Shown: piece by piece, positions 16,523 through 26,962 of the stretch
How positions within the stretch are numbered: the first letter of the stretch is position 1
How the letters are laid out: every line of letters begins with the position of its first letter
NCBI GenBank assembly: GCA_964555935.1
Contig: CAZKUN010000044.1
Span: 1-47,103 of the forward strand
DNA length: 47,103 nucleotides
DNA from: CAZKUN01 sp964555935
GTDB lineage: Bacteria > Armatimonadota > Zipacnadia > Zipacnadales > VGFC01
Direction of reading: 5' to 3'
The notes under the pieces: model-generated
Told to the model about the DNA's origin: nothing
Database searches by the model: none
Seen by the model: only the letters and a program-made list of their open reading frames with translations
Made by a program: the position numbers and the translations under genes

Positions 16523-19216
16523 ATGAAAGACCAACGGCGTTCCCGAAAACAGATGGCGATCTTCGTCGGCGTGTCCATCGTGGCACACGTCGCGATATTG
16601 CTGTGCGTCCCCGTCGGCGCGAACAACGAGTCCGTCGGGAAGAAGCTCGTCCGCGAGATCAAAGAGACGAGCATCGAGTTCGTGAAGATCGTCAAGCCCA
16701 AGCCAAAACCCAAGCCCGTCGTGGTGCCCAAACAGAAACCGAAGCCCAAACCCCGACCCCGGCGTCGACGCATCGTGCGCCGCACGCCGACGCCGCCCAA
16801 GCCCGAGGAGAAGACTCTTGAGGCGCGTGTGCTCCCGCCTCCGGAGCCTGAGCCAGTCGACGAACCGGCGCCTGAACCGACGCCTGACGCGCAGCCTGAG
16901 CCGGAACCGGTCGTCCAGCCAGAGCCCGAGGCGCCTCCGGCTCCCGAGCCCGAACCCGAGCCGATAGAGATTCCGAAGGCGACTCCCACGATCCCGGATG
17001 AGGTCGTCGTCCCGGTGACCGAGCCTGAGCCGACACCGACGATCGACACGTCCGACATGGTCGCGATGGCGCCTCAGCCCATCACGGAGGGCCCGAAGAC
17101 CGATCCCACCAACGTGCCTGGGCCTCCTGAGCCCGGACGCGTGATCGTCAGCACTGAGCAACCGACCGCGCCCAGCGCGCCCGACCTTGGCAACCCAGAG
17201 GTCACGCGCCCCGAGCCCGCATCCGGTGGCGACGCTAAGCGCGCGCCCCAGATCGGCCTCGACCTGGGTGTTGAGGACCGCTCCTCGTTGCCCGGACAGG
17301 AGCACCGCATCGGCGTCAGCGAGGAAATCGCCGGCACCGGCGGTCCCCGCCCCCTCAAGGTCAGCCCAAATCCGGGCGGCTCGACGGGCGGCGCGCCCCG
17401 AGTCGCTCTGCGGCCCCGCCGCGATGATGTCACAACCGGCCCCCTCGTGCGCAGCGGCGTCGCGAACGGCCGACCTGACGCGCCTGGAGCTGCCGAAGGA
17501 GCGACGCGCGGTCCTGGCGCGCCCGACTCCAAACGCATGCCTGGCAATCCCGGCCCCCTCAATGGAATCACAACCGGCACCGGCCCGAATGCCGAGCCTT
17601 CACCCGGTTCGGGCGACACGCCCGGCCTTGCGGCTCCCGGCAATGCCGTTGATGTCATGACCTCTCCGACCAGCGACATGGTCGCCTCCTTGCCTGGCGC
17701 CGACGGTTTCGATGCCGGCGGCACGGGCGGCGGCGGTGGCGGCGATATCGTATTCTCCGGTGGCGGCCTCGGCGCGCTCGTGGCCGGCGGCCCCGGTGGA
17801 GACGGCGGCCCTGGTGGCGGCGGCGGATCCGGAATGGGCAAGTCAGCCCCGCGTCTCGGCAGCCCTTGGGGCGGCCCAGGCGGCGCGATCCTCTACGCCC
17901 GCGACGGCTCCGGCGGCGCGGGCCCTGGCGGCTATGCCAGTGGTGATGGCGGCGAAGGCGGAGGCACGGGCGGCGGAATTGGCGATGGTGACGGCACGGG
18001 TGTGGGCGGCGGAATCGGCGACGACGCCGGCCCCGGCAGCGGCATGGGCGAGCCGATTCGCGTTGCGATGGCTGGCCCTGGCGGCGGTTACGGCCACGGC
18101 GATTCCCCCTTGCCTGTTGGCTTTCCTGATGGCACGACGACCGACGGTGCGCCCGGCTTCGCGTGGCTCGAACCTGGCCTCGGCAGATCCGGTGGTAGCG
18201 GCCCTGGGCTGTTCGGTGGACCACACGGTCGCGGCTCCGGCGGCGGCTATCCCGGTCGCGGCGACAAGTCATCTCCTGGATTCGGCGGAGTGCCCGGCGG
18301 CATGGGCGTCGACATCCCCGCGCCGAGCGTGGCGGGCGGCGGCGGTGGTGGCGGAGGAGATCAGCCCGGCGGCCTCGGCATCTTCGGGCCCCTCACGGTC
18401 GGCGGCGGACCTGGCGGCACAGGCGGGCCTGGCGACTTGGTCGCCCTGGCGAAACGCGTCGCGGGCATCCCCGTCTTGCCTGCTGGACTGGTCGGGACGT
18501 TGGGCGGCCTGGCTGGCGGCGGCGACGGTCCGGGCGGGCGCGGCATCGGCGGCGGTATCGTCGGCAAGCAAGCCCCAACCGGCATCTACGCCGATCTTGT
18601 CGGCACTTACGACGTGCCTGTCGGCGTGACCAACTCCGACTACAACACCGACGAGGTCAGCGTGCTTAACCTCCTCGGCGTCATGCGCGAGCGCACGAAC
18701 GTCCGCGTTGAGATCAACCAGCGTTACGTCCCCCTCGAGTACGAGGCCATCAAGGATCAGCCGCTCCTGTGGATCAGCGGCCACAAGGCATTTGCCTGGA
18801 CGCCTGAGGAGCGAACGGCCCTCCGCAAGTACGTGGAGAACGGCGGCACGATCCTCGCTGAGGACTGCCACGGGCCATTCAACCAGGTCTTCCCGGACGA
18901 GATCCGTCGGGTCTTCGGCGAGGAGTTGGAGCCCGTCCCGATGGACGACGAACTCTTCCGCTCGTTCTACGTGATCGACGAACTCCCCGCCGGCGATGTC
19001 CAGGAGCGCCTGCCGATTCAGGGCCTGCGCACCAAGGGCGGCCGGCTGGGTGTGATATACTCCAGGAACGATTACAGCGACGCGTGGAAGGTGCCCAAGG
19101 GATCGTATGTCCCGGATGAGACGAAGGAACAGGCCTTCCGCATGGGCATCAACTGGTACGTGTACATCCTGGCCCACTGGCGCCAGGGACAGGCTGCGGC
19201 AGCCGCCACTCCGTAA
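16523..19216 (+). CDS. TonB-like membrane-anchored protein with C-terminal DUF4159 domain
   Basis: 897 aa from ATG 16523, with GGGGGAG upstream. Residues 10-31 form one membrane anchor. Residues about 50-160 are a KPKPKP and PEPEP tract like the rigid periplasmic arm of TonB. Residues about 370-680 are extremely Gly-rich. Residues about 685-890 are DUF4159 (TNSDYNTDEVSVLNLLGVM, LLWISGHKAFAWTPEE, LRKYVENGGTILAEDCHG, GVIYSRNDYSDAW), a class-I glutamine-amidotransferase-like fold. No TonB C-terminal domain is visible. Being directly downstream of exbB and exbD, it is inferred to be their energised partner, with DUF4159 as the distal working domain. The Gly-rich coding DNA gives long false frames on other strands. 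Confidence 0.82.
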   Translation: MKDQRRSRKQMAIFVGVSIVAHVAILLCVPVGANNESVGKKLVREIKETSIEFVKIVKPKPKPKPVVVPKQKPKPKPRPRRRRIVRRTPTPPKPEEKTLEARVLPPPEPEPVDEPAPEPTPDAQPEPEPVVQPEPEAPPAPEPEPEPIEIPKATPTIPDEVVVPVTEPEPTPTIDTSDMVAMAPQPITEGPKTDPTNVPGPPEPGRVIVSTEQPTAPSAPDLGNPEVTRPEPASGGDAKRAPQIGLDLGVEDRSSLPGQEHRIGVSEEIAGTGGPRPLKVSPNPGGSTGGAPRVALRPRRDDVTTGPLVRSGVANGRPDAPGAAEGATRGPGAPDSKRMPGNPGPLNGITTGTGPNAEPSPGSGDTPGLAAPGNAVDVMTSPTSDMVASLPGADGFDAGGTGGGGGGDIVFSGGGLGALVAGGPGGDGGPGGGGGSGMGKSAPRLGSPWGGPGGAILYARDGSGGAGPGGYASGDGGEGGGTGGGIGDGDGTGVGGGIGDDAGPGSGMGEPIRVAMAGPGGGYGHGDSPLPVGFPDGTTTDGAPGFAWLEPGLGRSGGSGPGLFGGPHGRGSGGGYPGRGDKSSPGFGGVPGGMGVDIPAPSVAGGGGGGGGDQPGGLGIFGPLTVGGGPGGTGGPGDLVALAKRVAGIPVLPAGLVGTLGGLAGGGDGPGGRGIGGGIVGKQAPTGIYADLVGTYDVPVGVTNSDYNTDEVSVLNLLGVMRERTNVRVEINQRYVPLEYEAIKDQPLLWISGHKAFAWTPEERTALRKYVENGGTILAEDCHGPFNQVFPDEIRRVFGEELEPVPMDDELFRSFYVIDELPAGDVQERLPIQGLRTKGGRLGVIYSRNDYSDAWKVPKGSYVPDETKEQAFRMGINWYVYILAHWRQGQAAAAATP

Positions 19217-19224
19217 CGCAGCCG

Positions 19225-19294
19225 TCGTAGGTCGGATCTCCAGATCCGACGCGGTCACATCACGCAGACCTCGAGGGCGCGACTAGTCGCGCCC
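19225..19294 (+). repeat. Two hairpins between the DUF4159 and GHL10 genes
   Basis: GTCGGATCT cc AGATCCGAC (19231-19250), led by GTCGTAG, identical in the stem to copies at 21649 and 22954. Then a perfect 20-bp palindrome GGGCGCGACTAGTCGCGCCC (19275-19294). Confidence 0.8.
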
Positions 19295-19320
19295 TGATCG
19301 CTATCTGGGAGGCACCGCCC

Positions 19321-21609
19321 TTGCTCGACCTGATCTCGCTCGCCCTCGCGCTTCTCCTGCCCATCCCGCCGATCGCCCAGACCGACGCCCCTCGACCACC
19401 CGTCGTGGTCGTCGAAGGCGATTTTCTCGGCCCCGATGGCGACGGGCTTCGCGCCGAGTCCGCCAAGTACTTCGCGGCGGTCACGCGGGCTCTCGAGCTG
19501 TCGAGCGTGGCCTTTGAGAAATCCCAGGACTCGACGGTCGAGAAGTGGGGCCTTCCTCAGAGCTGCCGCGTCGCTCTGTTCCCTTACAACCGCGCCATTT
19601 CGGCGGGTGAGCTGGCCAATATCCGCGCCTTCATTGGTCGCGGCGGCAAGGTCATTCCGTTCTATGTAGGGCCTGACGAGTTGCTTGTGGCGTCCGGAGT
19701 GCGGCCGGGGTCGGTCGTCAGCTCCGAGGAGCCGGGGCAGTTCGGCCAGATGATACTCCACGAGGGGCGGTTGCCCGGCGCGCCTGATGGAGTAACGCAG
19801 ACCTCCTGGAACGTCCGAGGCTGCGAGCCCCTGCCCCAATCCGTGACGATCGCCAACTGGGCCAGTGCCGCTGGGGCCGATTCAGGCCTGCCCGCCGTGG
19901 TGCTCGGACAGGGCGGCGCGTTCATGTCGCACGTCTTCACGCCCGGCGATGACTATCGCAAAGGCCAGCTCCTGCGCGCGATCATCGGCCACTTCGTGCC
20001 TGAGATCTGGCCGGGCGTTGCGCGCGCCGAACTCGATCAGCTCAACGCCGTCGGCAAGTTCGGCAGCCTCAAGAGACTCATCGAGCACTTGGAGAATCGC
20101 CGCCGACTCGGTCACCAGGTCGATGTCCCCCTCGCCGCCGCCCAGCGCGCCGTCGCCCTCCGCGACCAGGCCCTCGTTGACCTCCACGACGACCGGGCCA
20201 TCGCCGCCGTCGACGCCGCCACGGGCGCCCGCGCCGCTGCGATGCAGGCCTTCTGGGCGACGTACCCCTCCAAGCCCGGCGAGCTTCGCGGCGTCTGGTG
20301 CATCTATCGCGGGCGGCCGACGTGGGAAGCCACGATGGCAAACCTCGCCGCCGCGAACTTCAACGCCATCATGCCTCGTTTCGCGTCGGCGGGAGTCGCC
20401 TACTACCCATCGGCTTACCTGCCCCTCGGCGACTACGCGAAGGAGAACGGCGACCAGATCGCCCAAGCCTGCGCCGCCGGCCAAAAGTACGGCATCCCCG
20501 TCCACGCCCGCATGCTCGCCCTGTTCGTCTACGAGTCCTCCGACAGCATCAAGCAGGAGTACCGCAACGCCGGCCGGCTCCAGGTCAGCACGAAGGGCAA
20601 GGTCAGCTCCACCTGGCTCTGCCCCTCCCACCCCGAGAATCGCAACCTCGTCATCAACGTCTGCATGGAAATGGCGACCAAGTACCCCGTCGCGGGCATT
20701 CAGCTCGACTACATCCGCTACGATGGCCGGGAGTGGTGCTACTGCCGCACCTGCAAGGCCACGTTCCAGCGAGACGCCGGTGTCACCGTCGACAGTTGGC
20801 CCTCGGACTGCTACAGCGGCAAGTACCGCGGCCGTTTTGCCGATTGGCGCCGCGAGCAGATCAACAGCATCATGCGCGAGTTGCGCGCGAGGCTGAAGGC
20901 CTACAATCCCGCCACTCAGTTCTCCGCCGATGTCTTCGTCAACTGGGAGGGTCACCGCGTCAGCTTCGGCCAGGACTGGAAGGTCTGGGTTGACGAGGGG
21001 CTCTGCGACTTCGTCTGCCCGATGGATTACTTCGGCAAGGACGAGGACTTCATCAAGTGGGTCACGCTTCAGCGCGGTTGGATCCGCGACGACGTACCCA
21101 TGTGCGTGGGGCTTGGGCCGCGCGTCAAGCAGACGGCTCTCACGCCCGAGCACATGCTGGAGCAGATCGAGATGTCCCGCAATCTCGGCGGCGACGGCAT
21201 CGTGCTGTTCGACTACGACGAGATCATGGCGCGAGACCACCTGCCGGTCTGCGGCGGCGGCCCGAGCAGCACGCCGTCGAATTTCACCGTCGACGCGCCC
21301 TTCTTGCGCTGCCAGGCCTCTCCGCTCGCCGGCGGGGCGAAGCTTGAGTACGCTCTCGACACCTCCCGTCGCTTCGATGGCGCGAACCCCCAAGGCGCCG
21401 CCGTCTCGATCCAGGCCGCAAGCCTCCTGCTCTATACCGCCGATGCCTGGCCGGTCTACGACTTGGGCGCGCTGGACGCCGACCAGACTTTCGCCCGCGA
21501 GGTCACCCTCGCCGCCGGCCGATACCGCCTCTGCGCCATGGGCGAGCTAACCCGCGCCGGCGCCTCCGAGCAGTTCGTCCGCTGGGGACCCCTCTTCGAC
21601 GTCGAGTAG
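19321..21609 (+). CDS. Secreted GHL10-family glycoside-hydrolase-like protein
   Basis: 762 aa from TTG 19321, with GGGAGG about 8 nt upstream; the first 20 residues (LDLISLALALLLPIPPIAQ) form a signal peptide. Residues about 24-240 resemble a class-I GATase-like domain without a clear nucleophile (ISAGELANIRAFIGRGGKVIPFYVG). Residues about 320-640 are the GHL10 (DUF187-type) TIM barrel: RGVWCIYRGRPTWEATMANL, FNAIMPRF, GIQLDYIRY with a likely active-site Asp, and VCPMDYFGK. A C-terminal beta-rich region follows. GHL10 proteins are predicted glycosidases; the substrate is unknown. It is last in the TPR-exbB-exbD-DUF4159 gene set and has a GATase-like fold in common with its neighbour. Confidence 0.8.
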   Translation: MLDLISLALALLLPIPPIAQTDAPRPPVVVVEGDFLGPDGDGLRAESAKYFAAVTRALELSSVAFEKSQDSTVEKWGLPQSCRVALFPYNRAISAGELANIRAFIGRGGKVIPFYVGPDELLVASGVRPGSVVSSEEPGQFGQMILHEGRLPGAPDGVTQTSWNVRGCEPLPQSVTIANWASAAGADSGLPAVVLGQGGAFMSHVFTPGDDYRKGQLLRAIIGHFVPEIWPGVARAELDQLNAVGKFGSLKRLIEHLENRRRLGHQVDVPLAAAQRAVALRDQALVDLHDDRAIAAVDAATGARAAAMQAFWATYPSKPGELRGVWCIYRGRPTWEATMANLAAANFNAIMPRFASAGVAYYPSAYLPLGDYAKENGDQIAQACAAGQKYGIPVHARMLALFVYESSDSIKQEYRNAGRLQVSTKGKVSSTWLCPSHPENRNLVINVCMEMATKYPVAGIQLDYIRYDGREWCYCRTCKATFQRDAGVTVDSWPSDCYSGKYRGRFADWRREQINSIMRELRARLKAYNPATQFSADVFVNWEGHRVSFGQDWKVWVDEGLCDFVCPMDYFGKDEDFIKWVTLQRGWIRDDVPMCVGLGPRVKQTALTPEHMLEQIEMSRNLGGDGIVLFDYDEIMARDHLPVCGGGPSSTPSNFTVDAPFLRCQASPLAGGAKLEYALDTSRRFDGANPQGAAVSIQAASLLLYTADAWPVYDLGALDADQTFAREVTLAAGRYRLCAMGELTRAGASEQFVRWGPLFDVE

Positions 21610-21639
21610 GGCCGCAATCCACCGCGCGCCATGCCCTCG

Positions 21640-21771
21640 CCTTCGTAGGTCGGATCTCCAGATCCGACGCTGTCCGAAGTCGCCCGCCTCCTCGCAACCG
21701 CGCCTGCAGGAGAATGCAACGGTCCAGCCCCACGTTGCATTCTCCGGAGGAAACCCGTCGTTTGGGTTTCC
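21640..21771. repeat. Three hairpins upstream of the FAH gene
   Basis: GTCGGATCT cc AGATCCGAC (21649-21668) with CGTAG lead; a perfect 12-bp stem GGAGAATGCAAC / GTTGCATTCTCC with 13-nt loop (21709-21745); and GGAAACCC / GGGTTTCC with 7-nt loop (21749-21771). The last abuts the promoter of the FAH gene. The 12-bp stem probably terminates the GHL10 transcript. Confidence 0.75.
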
Positions 21772-21800
21772 TTGACTTACCACCTCACCCCATGTAGAAT
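21772..21800 (+). promoter_or_regulatory. Sigma-70-type promoter for the FAH-family gene
   Basis: TTGACT (21772-21777), a 17-nt spacer and TAGAAT (21795-21800). Transcription would start near 21807, about 55 nt before the ATG. Confidence 0.7.
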
Positions 21801-21861
21801 CCCCGTCCGCCGTCGTTGGCGGATTTCACCCATCGATTCCCTGAGAAACGAGTGATCCCGA

Positions 21862-22848
21862 ATGTCCCTGAAACTCGTGAACTTCACGCTTCCCGAGGCC
21901 CCGTGCGAATGTGATTCCTGCGAGTGCATAACCCGCACCGGCGTCATTGTCGGCGACAAGGTCCTCGACATCGAGACCCTCAGCGCCCGCAATGATGAGT
22001 GCTGCCACACCCTTGACTGCGTCGCATCGATTCTCGCCTGCGATACGGCTCTCGCCCAGGCTCGGCAAATGGTCGAGTGCTGCGAGGCCGGCAACGCGCC
22101 CGAAGACGCGATCTTCGATCTGGCGAGCGTCAAGCTCGAAGCCCCGATCCTGTATCCGGGCAAACTGCTCTGCCTCGCCGGGAATTATGCCGACCACATT
22201 CTCGAGAGCACCAGCAAGAAGCTCCAGGGCACGGGCGTCACCGAGAGCGACATGGCCACGCCCCGCATCTTCATGAAGCCCCCCGGCAACACGGTCTGCG
22301 GCAATGGCGACCCGATCATCGTCACCAAGGGCGCTCAGTTCGTCGACTACGAGGCCGAGTTTGGGCTCATCATCGGAAAACCCGGCAAGTTCATCTCCCA
22401 GGAAGACGCGCTCGACCACGTCTCCGGGATCACCATCGTCAACGACATCTCCGAGCGCGAGTTGAAGATCTGGGACCGGCCCGAGGACCGCGATTGGGAC
22501 AAGTTCTTCGACTGGCTCAACGGCAAGTGGTGCGACAATTTCGCGCCGATGGGGCCGTGCGCGGTTCCGCTGTCTGACCTCGAAAACGTCGACCGGCTCG
22601 GGATCAAGCTCTGGGTCAACGACGAGTTGAGGCAGGACGGAAACACGGGCCAGATGATCTTCAAGATCCCCGACATCGTCGAGTACGCTTCGAGCATCTT
22701 CACGCTGGAAACGGGCGATGTCATCGCGACGGGCACGCCCTCGGGCGTCGGCCACGCGCAGGGGCTGAAGCTCCAGCCCGGCGATGTTGTTCGCGTCGAG
22801 CTTGAGGGAGTTGGGACGTTGGTCAATCCGGTCGTCGCCGAGGGGTAG
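21862..22848 (+). CDS. Fumarylacetoacetate hydrolase (FAH) family protein with Cys-rich N-terminus
   Basis: 328 aa. The C-terminal two thirds are the FAH fold: LCLAGNYADHI, the metal ligands in DYEAEFGLIIGK, GITIVNDISERELKIW, FAPMGPCAVP and GDVIATGTPSGVGHAQG. Such enzymes are metal-dependent hydrolases, decarboxylases or isomerases of 2-oxo acids, often in aromatic or sugar-acid breakdown; the substrate is not clear here. The N-terminal 90 residues are unusually rich in cysteine, including CECDSCEC (Cys15, 17, 20, 22) and a CCH...C segment, which may bind metal. It is monocistronic, with its own promoter and a strong terminator hairpin. Confidence 0.85.
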   Translation: MSLKLVNFTLPEAPCECDSCECITRTGVIVGDKVLDIETLSARNDECCHTLDCVASILACDTALAQARQMVECCEAGNAPEDAIFDLASVKLEAPILYPGKLLCLAGNYADHILESTSKKLQGTGVTESDMATPRIFMKPPGNTVCGNGDPIIVTKGAQFVDYEAEFGLIIGKPGKFISQEDALDHVSGITIVNDISERELKIWDRPEDRDWDKFFDWLNGKWCDNFAPMGPCAVPLSDLENVDRLGIKLWVNDELRQDGNTGQMIFKIPDIVEYASSIFTLETGDVIATGTPSGVGHAQGLKLQPGDVVRVELEGVGTLVNPVVAEG

Positions 22849-22872
22849 ATCTCCCGCTCTGATGCAACAAAC

Positions 22873-22902
22873 GGGGGCTCCCGAATCACTCAGGGAGCCC
22901 CC
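22873..22902 (+). terminator. Terminator hairpin of the FAH gene
   Basis: A perfect 10-bp stem GGGGGCTCCC / GGGAGCCCCC with a 10-nt loop, 24 nt after the stop. Only a short T-containing tail follows. Confidence 0.75.
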
Positions 22903-22910
22903 GCTGTCAT

Positions 22911-22975
22911 TGTAGGAGGGGTTTCAACCCCGACGCCGTACCTGCCGTCGTAGGTCGGATCTCCAGATCCGACGC
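22911..22975 (+). repeat. Two hairpin repeats after the FAH terminator
   Basis: GGGGTT tc AACCCC (22918-22931), led by GTAGGA and followed by GACGCCGT; then GTCGGATCT cc AGATCCGAC (22954-22973), led by GTCGTAG. The latter is the third identical copy within 4 kb. Confidence 0.8.
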
Positions 22976-22995
22976 GGTCACCCAGAACGCGAAAG

Positions 22996-23020
22996 GGCCG
23001 ACCCCTGAGCGAGGTCGGCC
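22996..23020 (-). terminator. Rho-independent terminator of rpsT
   Basis: GGCCGACC / GGTCGGCC stem (8 bp, 9-nt loop). Read on the minus strand it is followed by CTTTCG, 30 nt beyond the rpsT stop. Confidence 0.7.
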
Positions 23021-23049
23021 GTGGTGTCAGTCCCGTGTTCGATCAGACT

Positions 23050-23301
23050 CTAGGCGATGGATTTCGTCAGACGCGACATCGTCCGAGCGGCGTTCCGATG
23101 ATGGATCGCGCCCGCACGGGCGGCTCTGTCGATCGCGCTCTGCGCGGCAATCAGCTTCGCGCCCGCATCATCCGTGCCCGCGTCCGCAGCCTCTTTCGCC
23201 ACCTTCATCGCACTACGCATGCGCGTCCGGTAGGCCTTGTTTCGCTCGGTACGCTTGATCTGCTGACGCAGACCCTTCTTCATCGATCGATTCTGCGGCA
23301 T
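23050..23301 (-). CDS. rpsT: 30S ribosomal protein S20
   Basis: 83 aa, normal for S20, which binds the 5' domain of 16S rRNA. It has the typical basic N-terminal helix (SMKKGLRQQIKRTERNKAYRTR) and the C-terminal signature AARAGAIHHRNAARTMSRL. The ATG at 23301 is preceded on the minus strand by GGAGAAG. It is a single-gene unit with its own promoter, an approximately 100-nt leader and a terminator, and is read divergently from murJ. The leader is long enough for S20 autoregulation, but no specific structure was established. Confidence 0.95.
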   Translation of the reverse strand: MPQNRSMKKGLRQQIKRTERNKAYRTRMRSAMKVAKEAADAGTDDAGAKLIAAQSAIDRAARAGAIHHRNAARTMSRLTKSIA

Positions 23302-23411
23302 GTTGCTTCTCCACCTTGCGCTACAAAAGGGATAGTCGACCCGTCGTTACGCGTCGCCCCAAACGTCCGCCCGACCACGCGTAAAGCAGGTCAGCCGTCC
23401 CAGGGAACGGG

Positions 23412-23441
23412 AGTATAGCACAAAGCCGCGCGAGATTGCAA
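23412..23441 (-). promoter_or_regulatory. Promoter of rpsT
   Basis: On the minus strand: TTGCAA (23441-23436), an 18-nt spacer and TATACT (23417-23412) preceded by TGC, an extended -10. It lies in the 175-nt gap to murJ. Confidence 0.65.
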
Positions 23442-23476
23442 GGACCGGCAGCCGCTAGACGAGCACTTGGGCATTT

Positions 23477-25135
23477 ATGAGCGCTAAGGACGAGACACAG
23501 CAGAAGAGTCAGGGACGTAGCGCCCTCGGATCGGCCGCGACGCTGATGGTGTTCGCCACGTTGGCGAGCAGCATCACCGGCGTCGTCCGCACCATGGTCT
23601 ATGCCCATGCGTTCGGCGATTCCGACGCGTTTGAGGCCTTCACGCAGGCCTTCCGTATACCGGACCTGTTCTACTTCCTCATCGCCGGTGGCGCGCTACG
23701 AACCGGCTTCATACCCGTCTTCACCGAGTACCTGGTCGCCGGGGAGACCGCCAAGGCCTGGCGGACGTTTCGGGTGACGTTGCTCGTCTTGCTCGTCCTC
23801 GGCGCCGGCGTCGTGGCCCTTGGCATGTGGCAGGCGCCCCTGCTCGCCAGGCACGCCGTCGGATCGGGGCTGAAGCCCGAGTATCAGGACCTATGCGCGA
23901 AACTCATGCGCGCCATGCTCCCCGCTCAGTTCTTCTTCATCATCGGCGGGCTGTTCATGGGTACGCTCAATGCCCTGAAGCACTTCAAGACGCCTGCCGC
24001 GGGACCCATCGTCTATAACCTCGTAATCATCGGCGGAGCGCTCGCCTCGCTGCCCATCGCCCGCCACGCAGGCCTTTACGAGCCCGGCCCTGATCAACTG
24101 GGCTACCGGCTGTGGTGCCTGTCGATGTTCGTTGTGCTAGGGGCAGCCGTTGGTAGCGTCTTCATCCAGATACCACCGCTAATGAAGCTGGGCGCGAAGC
24201 TCACGCCCGCCTATGATCTCGGCGACGAGGGGCTAAAGAAGCTCGCGCTTCTCGCGGCCCCCGTGGTCGCCGGGCTAGCCGTCAGCGAGATCAACTTCGT
24301 CATCGTGTCGAACTTCGCCACCACCGCCGAGGGCGCTCAGTACCTTGAGTACCCAAACCGCATTCTGAAACTGCCGCCTCGGATGTTCGGGGCCGCGATC
24401 GCCATCGCGCTCTTCCCGACGCTTGCCACCCACTTCGCCAATGGCAACATGGCCGCGTACTGCAAAGACCTCGCTCGGACGATGCGCGCCGTGCTGCTGT
24501 TGAGCATCCCCTCCGCGGTAGCGTGCGCCTGCCTGGCCGTGCCCATCATGCGTCTGCTGTTCGAGCGCGGCGCGTTCGGCCCGCAGGCCACAACCCTCAC
24601 GGCGGCGTGGGTCTTCTGGGGGAGCTTTGGCATCGCCCCCCTGTCGTTGCAGTACGTGGTCGCTCGGGGATTCTACGCGCTGCACGAGACAAAGGTCCCG
24701 CTGTGGGTCGGCATCGCCGCCGCCCTGCTCAACGTGAGTCTTGCCGCCATCGTCGTCGACCACTACGGCAACGCGGGCCTGAGCGCCGTCTATAGCTTCT
24801 CGACGCTGTTCACAGCCGTCATGCTCACGTGGCTGCTACGGACCCGCGTCGGACCGTTGGAAGGTCGTAGAATGGTCGTCATGCTCGGTAAGGTTGCCGT
24901 GGCGTGCGTGGCGATGGGCGCTGCGTGTTGGTATGGCGCCGCATGGCTCGAATCGCTTGTCGGCACCGACACTCTCTGGGACAACGCGCTCGTTTGCCTC
25001 GTGCCTCTTGCCGCCGGAGTTGCCACTTTTCTTGCGTTATGCGTTATACTTAAGGTCGAAGATCTCCAGACAGCCATCAATCTTGTTGCGTCCCGATTCC
25101 GACGCCGATCCGCCGGCCCGAACTCGAAGACGTAG
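23477..25135 (+). CDS. murJ: Lipid II flippase MurJ
   Basis: 552 aa, about 14 predicted membrane helices. It moves lipid-linked peptidoglycan precursors across the inner membrane. Family features are strong: TLASSITGVVRTMVYAHAFG, AFRIPDLFYFLIAGGALRTGFIPVFTEY, the MVIA-type region LPPRMFGAAIAIALFPTLATHFANG, and LLFERGAF. ATG 23477 agrees with the usual N-terminus after a short polar stretch. The lepA start follows its stop by 18 nt, so murJ, lepA and hemW form an operon. Confidence 0.93.
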   Translation: MSAKDETQQKSQGRSALGSAATLMVFATLASSITGVVRTMVYAHAFGDSDAFEAFTQAFRIPDLFYFLIAGGALRTGFIPVFTEYLVAGETAKAWRTFRVTLLVLLVLGAGVVALGMWQAPLLARHAVGSGLKPEYQDLCAKLMRAMLPAQFFFIIGGLFMGTLNALKHFKTPAAGPIVYNLVIIGGALASLPIARHAGLYEPGPDQLGYRLWCLSMFVVLGAAVGSVFIQIPPLMKLGAKLTPAYDLGDEGLKKLALLAAPVVAGLAVSEINFVIVSNFATTAEGAQYLEYPNRILKLPPRMFGAAIAIALFPTLATHFANGNMAAYCKDLARTMRAVLLLSIPSAVACACLAVPIMRLLFERGAFGPQATTLTAAWVFWGSFGIAPLSLQYVVARGFYALHETKVPLWVGIAAALLNVSLAAIVVDHYGNAGLSAVYSFSTLFTAVMLTWLLRTRVGPLEGRRMVVMLGKVAVACVAMGAACWYGAAWLESLVGTDTLWDNALVCLVPLAAGVATFLALCVILKVEDLQTAINLVASRFRRRSAGPNSKT

Positions 25136-25153
25136 AAAGCCTATGCTACACCG

Positions 25154-26958
<1,805 letters not shown>

Positions 26959-26962
<4 letters not shown>

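Noticed and set aside
19882..21393. 503-aa antisense frame in the GHL10 gene
   Set aside because: The sense frame has signal peptide, ribosome site and conserved barrel motifs; the antisense frame has none.
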